From positions 62,001-126,000 of the forward strand of contig NZ_JPOS01000082.1 of assembly GCF_000759025.1 (NCBI RefSeq): a stretch of 64,000 bases of DNA, written 5' to 3'. The position numbers were made by a program, and so were the translations under genes. The notes beneath the pieces were generated by a model. It was not told where the DNA came from, ran no database searches, and saw only the letters and a program-made list of their open reading frames with translations. The stretch comes from Phaeodactylibacter xiamenensis (GTDB taxonomy: Bacteria; Bacteroidota; Bacteroidia; Chitinophagales; Saprospiraceae). Below are positions 58,996-64,000 of this stretch, one piece after another (positions within the stretch are counted from its first letter, which is position 1; the number at the start of each line of letters is the position of its first letter).

Positions 58996-61490
58996 TATTT
59001 TTTCTTCTTTTTGCGTTGGGTACTGGTGGCTGTTGGTTTTGTCTGTTTTGTACCTGGCTGCTGTGGCGCAGGGTTGGCTGGTGGATTCTGATAGAACTGA
59101 TAGCCGGAGTACCCCACATAACCAATGAGCCCCAAAAGGATCAGGCTGCTGAAAATACGGGAAACCATAACGCCCCGGTCAAAGGAAGCGGGTGAAAATT
59201 CAAAGGTGATTTCATGCTGCCCGGCGGGGATTTTAAGCCCTCTCAGGATGTAGTTCACCCGGATGTGCTCTACCGGCTGCCCGTCAATGTACGCCTGCCA
59301 GCCTTTGTCGGGGCCGTACCAGACTTCAGAGAAGACAGCAAACTGATCGCCTTGTACGGTCGCTTCATAAGTTAGTTTGTTAGGCGCATAGCTGGTTAGC
59401 TTGATCTGTCCTGCACCGGATGGCGACAGCCCGGCAATATATTCCTGGAAATCCTGGTGCACGACTGCCGTAGTTGCGGGGTCAAAATCAGTGAGCGCAT
59501 CAATCTCGGCATTGGCAGAATTTACCGTTTGGAAATTGCTGATCAGCCAGGCATTACCCAGGGCGTTCGGATTTTGCTGCACTTGTTCCTGCCCGGGCTG
59601 GCCAATGATAAAGTATTTGGTATTCAGCATATCCAGCACTTTCTGGTTGCCCTGACTGAGGTGACGGTCTATCAGGTCCTGTGCTCTTTGCAGCTTTGCA
59701 GCATGGTAGCCACCAATGGTTTTGTGGTAGTAAGAAGCCTTGGAACTGTTGAATGTGTTGATCGAGGCATCGTAAACCCGGTAGTGCGGGTCGGTATCCT
59801 GCAGGATTTGCTCATCCACGGGGCGGGGTGCAAGGCCGGCAAAGTATTGCCGCTCGGTTACGAATAGGTCTTCATCTACATAGCGCCGGCCCACCGTCCA
59901 ATGGTCGAAAGTGATGAGTACACCGAGCCCAAGCAGCAGGATATTGAGCTTCACTTTTTCCTGCAAATAAGCCCAAAGCAATCCACCACTGAGCAATACC
60001 AGGATAAGGGTGCGGAAAGCATCCCCCTGCATCAGCGACTGCCGGTCTGCACGGACAGCACCTAGGTCAAATCCACTTTGCTCCAGCCGGGCATCCCCCG
60101 CGCTGTTGAAATCGAAAAAAGAAGGGCCAAGCAAGGCAAAGAACAGGGCAATGGCTGCGGCTATCCCTCCGCCGATCTTGAGGCTGCGCATGGCATCCTC
60201 TTTGGTTACCTTTTGGTTGATGATCTTGTGCAGCGTCAGGAAGCCCAGTACAGGCACCAAAAATGCCGTGACACTCAAAATGGAGTTAGGCGTTCTGAAC
60301 TTGTTGTACAGGGGGAAGTAATCGAAAAACAACCGGTTGAAGCCCTCCAGGTTATTACCCATCGACAACAGCATCGTCAGGAGGGTACCCAGGCCAATCC
60401 ACCATTTCACCGGGCCTTTGACCAGGAAGAGCCCCATAAGGAAGAGGAAAAACACAATACTGCCAAAGTAAATCGGGCCACTCGTGAAGGGCAGGTCACC
60501 CCAGTAGAGCGGCGCCTTAAAATTGGCAGGCAGGCGCGCGCCTTTGCGTCTCAAATCCTGGGCGATTGCAGAATCATCCCCAATGGCTTCCTGTGATCCA
60601 CCACCGGCTACTCCCGGGATGTAGGAGGCAAATAAATCAATGGCCCCGTTGCTCCACTGCATGGCATAGTCCCAGGCCAGGCCTTCTGTTTCACTGCTGG
60701 AAGAAGCGTCACCGGTTGTTTCCAGAATCGGCTCCCCGCGCATGGTATCCTTGGAGTATTCGTAGGTAATCCACAAGTTGGAAGCCGCAGCTCCAAGTGC
60801 AAGGAGTCCGCCCGCAATCAGGACACCTGCTGCTTTTGCAAAATGAGGCATGCGGTTGCGCCTGATATTGTAGACCAGCTCCGCCACACCGAAAATGAGC
60901 AGGGTAAGGGCGAAGTAATACGTCATCTGCACGTGGTTAGCCATGATGTTCAGGCCCAGCCCTGTAGCAAACAGAATGCCTCCCAGCAGGTAGCGTTTTC
61001 GGAAAGCCATGAGCAGCCCCACCGTCACGATGGGGAGGTAAGAAATAGACTTGACCTTGGTCTCGTGGCCCGCCTCGAAGAGGATGAGGTTGTTGGTGGT
61101 CAGGCCAAAGGCAATGGCACCGATCACCGCCAGCCAGGGGTTAGCGCCCAATACAACCATGAGCAGGTAAAAGCCGGCCATAGCCAGAAAGAACCGGCCA
61201 ATCGGCGGCTTCATGCCCAGGGTTCCTATGTTGTCGAGGACTTTCAGGGAATTGCCTTCGCTCACGGTATTGATCTGATAGGTGGGCATGCCTCCGAACA
61301 TGGCGTTGGTCCACAGGGAGGTCTCACCGGTTTGTTCCTTGTATTCCCGGACTTCCTGCGACATGCCCCGGTACTGAATGATATCACCCTGCTGCGGCAT
61401 TTTACCTTCCAGCTGCGGAAAAAAGAATGCGGCACAAAGGGCGAAGAAAATGCCCAAGGCAATAAGGTGAGGAATGGCTTTCTGTAACAT
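58995..61490 (-). CDS. YfhO family membrane protein
   Basis: An 831-residue protein with about twelve or more membrane helices and a soluble C-terminal domain (about 560-780), matching YfhO. In Gram-positive bacteria YfhO-type proteins add sugars to lipoteichoic acid; related Bacteroidota proteins are thought to be GT-C-like transferases. It shows the early MPQQGDIIQYRGMSQEVREYKEQTG lumenal loop, FGGMPTYQINT, and ends in a basic tail with lysines. Part of the gpsA-to-GT2 operon. Confidence 0.85.
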   Translation of the reverse strand: MLQKAIPHLIALGIFFALCAAFFFPQLEGKMPQQGDIIQYRGMSQEVREYKEQTGETSLWTNAMFGGMPTYQINTVSEGNSLKVLDNIGTLGMKPPIGRFFLAMAGFYLLMVVLGANPWLAVIGAIAFGLTTNNLILFEAGHETKVKSISYLPIVTVGLLMAFRKRYLLGGILFATGLGLNIMANHVQMTYYFALTLLIFGVAELVYNIRRNRMPHFAKAAGVLIAGGLLALGAAASNLWITYEYSKDTMRGEPILETTGDASSSSETEGLAWDYAMQWSNGAIDLFASYIPGVAGGGSQEAIGDDSAIAQDLRRKGARLPANFKAPLYWGDLPFTSGPIYFGSIVFFLFLMGLFLVKGPVKWWIGLGTLLTMLLSMGNNLEGFNRLFFDYFPLYNKFRTPNSILSVTAFLVPVLGFLTLHKIINQKVTKEDAMRSLKIGGGIAAAIALFFALLGPSFFDFNSAGDARLEQSGFDLGAVRADRQSLMQGDAFRTLILVLLSGGLLWAYLQEKVKLNILLLGLGVLITFDHWTVGRRYVDEDLFVTERQYFAGLAPRPVDEQILQDTDPHYRVYDASINTFNSSKASYYHKTIGGYHAAKLQRAQDLIDRHLSQGNQKVLDMLNTKYFIIGQPGQEQVQQNPNALGNAWLISNFQTVNSANAEIDALTDFDPATTAVVHQDFQEYIAGLSPSGAGQIKLTSYAPNKLTYEATVQGDQFAVFSEVWYGPDKGWQAYIDGQPVEHIRVNYILRGLKIPAGQHEITFEFSPASFDRGVMVSRIFSSLILLGLIGYVGYSGYQFYQNPPANPAPQQPGTKQTKPTATSTQRKKKKK

Positions 61491-61507
61491 AATGGTTGTT
61501 GTTCTGG

Positions 61508-62560
61508 TCAGATGAAGTCTACGTCCACATCATAAGGATACGTAATCAGGAAGTGGATCGCGCGGTCTATGTCAAAGTTTTCGAATACAATTTTGTAAAG
61601 CATATCGGTGATGGGCACCCTGAGCTTATAATGCCGGGCCAGTTTTCGGGCGATTTGAAGGGTGCGTACGCCTTCTGCGAGTTCCGGCATGGTCGCCTCT
61701 ATGTCTTCGATGGCCTCGCCCTGCCCGAGGCGGTAGCCGAAGGTGAAATTCCGGCTGTCTTTACTTGTAGCCGTAGCCACCAGATCGCCTATGCCAGCCG
61801 TGCCAAAAAAGGCACTGCTTTGGCTACCCATAGCGTTGCCAAAGTACACCATTTCGGTGAGGCCTCTGGTGATGAGCATAGCCTGGATATTTTTGCCCAG
61901 CCCTTTGCCTTTCAGCACCCCGGAGCCAATAGCTATGATATTCTTCAAAGCACCCGCCAGTTCAGCACCAAGCAGATCGTAGGTGCCAAACACATGAAAA
62001 TGCTCGCTGCTAAGCACCTGCTTGCCTATGCTGATCACTTCGTCGTAGGCACTGCCAATCACGGTTGCTGTTGGCTGGCCTTCCATGATTTCGCTGGCGA
62101 GGTTGGGCCCCGACAGACAGCCTACCCGCCGGACCACACTTTCCTGCAAGATCACTTCACTCATGGTGCTTACATCGCTGCGCGATACAGGCTTACCATC
62201 ATCAGTGTCCTGAAAAAGCTGCTCAGGAGCATCAAATCCTTTGGTGCCATGGATCAGGATATGATAAGGGCGCAGATGAGGCCCCAGGCTGTGCATCATT
62301 TTACGGAAGCTGTTGGAGGGGACGACCGGAAAGAGCAGGGTGCAGGACTGGGCCAGCTCCTGCAGGTCATTAGTGGCGCGCACCCTTGGTGACAAGTCTA
62401 CGTCAAGATGTCGGTGCGTTTCATTAATTTGCTGCACAAGCGGTGCCTGCCGGCTGTACAGCAGCACGTCCACATTATACGCCAGGAGATTGGCAATTGC
62501 GGTGCCAAAGCTGCCTGCTCCAATAATTCCTACAGGTTGTTCTACTGCGATTGATGGCAT
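61508..62560 (-). CDS. gpsA: Glycerol-3-phosphate dehydrogenase [NAD(P)+]
   Basis: A 350-residue dehydrogenase that supplies sn-glycerol-3-phosphate for phospholipids. Rossmann motif VGIIGAGSFGTAIANLLAYN; FPVVPSNSFRKMM, the conserved Lys in HGTKGF, LSGPNLASEIMEGQPTA, ELAGALKNIIAIGSGVLKG with the catalytic Lys, TAGIGDLVATATSKDSRNFTFGYRLGQG. The start at 62560 (MPSIAVEQ) was preferred to 62593. First gene of the minus-strand operon. Confidence 0.94.
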   Translation of the reverse strand: MPSIAVEQPVGIIGAGSFGTAIANLLAYNVDVLLYSRQAPLVQQINETHRHLDVDLSPRVRATNDLQELAQSCTLLFPVVPSNSFRKMMHSLGPHLRPYHILIHGTKGFDAPEQLFQDTDDGKPVSRSDVSTMSEVILQESVVRRVGCLSGPNLASEIMEGQPTATVIGSAYDEVISIGKQVLSSEHFHVFGTYDLLGAELAGALKNIIAIGSGVLKGKGLGKNIQAMLITRGLTEMVYFGNAMGSQSSAFFGTAGIGDLVATATSKDSRNFTFGYRLGQGEAIEDIEATMPELAEGVRTLQIARKLARHYKLRVPITDMLYKIVFENFDIDRAIHFLITYPYDVDVDFI

Positions 62561-62674
62561 GAAGCGCTGCTCTGATTTGGCGTAAATGTACACTTTTTTT
62601 CAAAGCTTATCGGAAGCTTGCCCGAGTTGGTCGACAGATTAAAACATTCCCGGTAAAATCCCGTTTTGTTGCAT

Positions 62675-63706
62675 ATGATAAATGGATGGATTCCTACTTT
62701 GTTGCTGATCGGCAGTTTGGTTTATTCGCACGATACCGGAAAACCTGCCGCACCTGTTCAACCGGCAGATGGCCCCAGAGGACAAAACTACTTACACGCT
62801 GAGGTAACCTTTTCTGACCATGCCCGCCGTTCTGATGGTTTTTGGTTGTTCGAGCCCGCCGCGCCTATACCGGAAAACGCCCCGGTAGTGGTGTTTCATC
62901 ATGGTTATGGGGCAATCAATCCTATGATTTACGGGGCATGGATCCGGCACATCGTCCGGCAGGGCAATATTGTCATTTATCCACGATATCAAAAAAATCT
63001 GTTATTTCCCGGCTCAAAGCACTTCGTGCCAAATGCTGCAAAAGGTATTCGATCGGCATTGAAGCTGCTGTCTGAAGAAGCAGGCCGGGTGCGCCCGGAT
63101 ACCAATGCTTTTTTCATCGCGGGGCATAGTTACGGTGGCGCGATTTCTGCTCATATTGCTGCCCGCTACGCTGAACTGGGCCTTCCGCACCCCAAAGGCG
63201 TGTTACTGTGTGCCCCCGGTACCGGCCCCTTAAACGGAGGGCTGCTGGAATCTTATGAGGGCATTTCGCCTCAAACCCGGTTGGGGATCATCGTGAGTGT
63301 CAATGACTATGTAGTCGGGGAAGAACTTGGCCGTACGGTTTATCAAACGGCAACCCAAACGCCTTACCGTTTTCTGATGCGGCAGTTCCCGGATACCCAC
63401 GGCACTCCGGAACTTACAGCCGGGCATAATGAATGCTATGCTATGGACCCTGAGTTCGACGGAGGTGTTGAGAATCTTTCCCTTAAGCGCGCCCGCCGGG
63501 TCGCACAGGAAAATGCTGCCGATTACTATGCCTACTGGAAAATGCTCGATGCCATGATGGCTTGCGAGCTGCGCGGGGAGCACTGCGAACTGGCAAAAGG
63601 CTGTGGGCCTAAGGCGGCTTTCATGGGGCAGTGGAGCGACGGCCATCCCGTACAGCCTTTGGAAGTATGGGTGCCGGAAGATACGGTGGCACAATACACG
63701 GACTAA
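62675..63706 (+). CDS. Exported alpha/beta hydrolase
   Basis: A 343-residue protein with an N-terminal hydrophobic signal (INGWIPTLLLIGSLVY). The oxyanion segment is VVVFHHGYGAINPMIYG, the nucleophile elbow FIAGHSYGGAISAH has the Ser of GxSxG, and a candidate acid and His are in SVNDYVVGEE and FPDTHGTPEL. It resembles lipases and cutinase-like esterases of the chlorophyllase type. ATG at 62675; an upstream TTG gives three more residues. Confidence 0.8.
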   Translation: MINGWIPTLLLIGSLVYSHDTGKPAAPVQPADGPRGQNYLHAEVTFSDHARRSDGFWLFEPAAPIPENAPVVVFHHGYGAINPMIYGAWIRHIVRQGNIVIYPRYQKNLLFPGSKHFVPNAAKGIRSALKLLSEEAGRVRPDTNAFFIAGHSYGGAISAHIAARYAELGLPHPKGVLLCAPGTGPLNGGLLESYEGISPQTRLGIIVSVNDYVVGEELGRTVYQTATQTPYRFLMRQFPDTHGTPELTAGHNECYAMDPEFDGGVENLSLKRARRVAQENAADYYAYWKMLDAMMACELRGEHCELAKGCGPKAAFMGQWSDGHPVQPLEVWVPEDTVAQYTD

Positions 63707-63751
63707 TCTGTAAAAAACCTATATTAGCCGCCGAACTAAGCCTGTAGCACT

Positions 63752-64000
63752 ATGTCAAACTTCGGAGGAATGGACTTGGGTACTTATCAGCCAAAGGGCA
63801 AGAACTACCTCTACATCGTGGGCATCGATCAGTATACGGATATGCCTAAGCTGTACAACGCCCGCATGGATGCTGAAAAAATCAAGGTGGTGCTGGAGGA
63901 GAAATATCAGTTTGATGCTGGCCTCACCCACTGTCATTTCGATGAGGCGGCAACTCACTCCAACATCACTCAGCACCTTCGGGGCCTGGTGGATGTGGTA
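63752..64000 (+). CDS. Caspase-family (peptidase C14) protein, start only
   Basis: The first 83 codons of a gene that runs off the right edge. The peptide has the p20 opening of metacaspase-like proteins: NYLYIVGIDQYTDMPKLYNARMDAEKIKVVLEEKYQF, then DEAATHSNITQHLRGLVDVV. The catalytic His and Cys would lie further on, outside the window. In bacteria such domains occur in stress and antiphage systems and in large repeat proteins; which applies here cannot be seen. Confidence 0.78.
   Translation, partial: MSNFGGMDLGTYQPKGKNYLYIVGIDQYTDMPKLYNARMDAEKIKVVLEEKYQFDAGLTHCHFDEAATHSNITQHLRGLVDVV

Overview
The window looks like a chromosome segment of a Bacteroidota bacterium, most likely of the Saprospiria/Lewinella kind. 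Evidence: TonB-dependent receptors with carboxypeptidase-like N-terminal domains, a type IX secretion C-terminal domain, DUF5689 and DUF1080 proteins, an ECF sigma factor, almost no Shine-Dalgarno sequences, and promoters of the Bacteroidota type (TTTG about 20 bases before TAnnTTTG). Taxonomy is inferred from content only. No rRNA, tRNA, CRISPR array, intact insertion sequence or prophage was seen.

Layout. 0-5.7 kb: partial ECF sigma factor, a beta-barrel protein, then engB, a PlsB-like acyltransferase, a voltage-gated channel and a DEDDh exonuclease in one direction, and a second barrel protein. 6.2-8.9 kb: two DUF1080 proteins and a Tat-exported Gfo/Idh oxidoreductase, probably a 3-keto-glycoside module. 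9.1-10.0 kb: a Uma2 protein and an NTF2-fold pseudogene. 10.0-17.8 kb: a complete tryptophan operon (trpE-G-D-C-F-B-A plus a DAHP synthase) preceded by a promoter, a leader peptide with four consecutive Trp codons and an attenuator. 17.8-23.0 kb: a nuclease remnant, a PLP gamma-lyase flanked by inverted repeat copies, then rluD, DUF1415 and LuxC-like genes and a receiver protein. 23.1-33.3 kb (mostly minus strand): a secreted hydrolase with its TonB receptor, a ZIP transporter, two PAP2 phosphatases, a methyltransferase, a PIF1-like helicase and a secreted EEP nuclease/phosphatase. 33.6-43.3 kb (plus strand): TonB receptor, DUF5689 lipoprotein, TrmN6, Ppk1 and the betaine-lipid pair BtaA/BtaB. 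43.4-48.2 kb: trpB2 with its own Trp-Trp leader peptide, ilvC, a minisatellite with a four-helix-bundle gene, and ilvA. 48.2-51.8 kb: EVE protein, PgeF and Lon. 52-62.6 kb: surface glycan and lipid genes (flippase, sulfotransferase-like protein, glycosyltransferases, FkbM, YfhO, GpsA). The window ends with an alpha/beta hydrolase and the start of a caspase-like protein.

The most interesting signal is tryptophan control. Two unlinked loci in the same window carry short open frames with tandem Trp codons. Before trpE the frame sits in a classic transcription attenuator with an 11-bp anti-antiterminator hairpin and a 12-15-bp terminator. Before trpB2 a 13-codon frame with two Trp codons ends one base before the trpB2 start, and an 11-bp hairpin ties up that start codon, which suggests translational attenuation and links TrpB2 to tryptophan supply. 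A second theme, weaker and inferred, is phosphorus economy: an extracellular EEP enzyme, a TonB receptor, a DUF5689 lipoprotein, polyphosphate kinase and betaine-lipid synthesis lie together between 32 and 43 kb.
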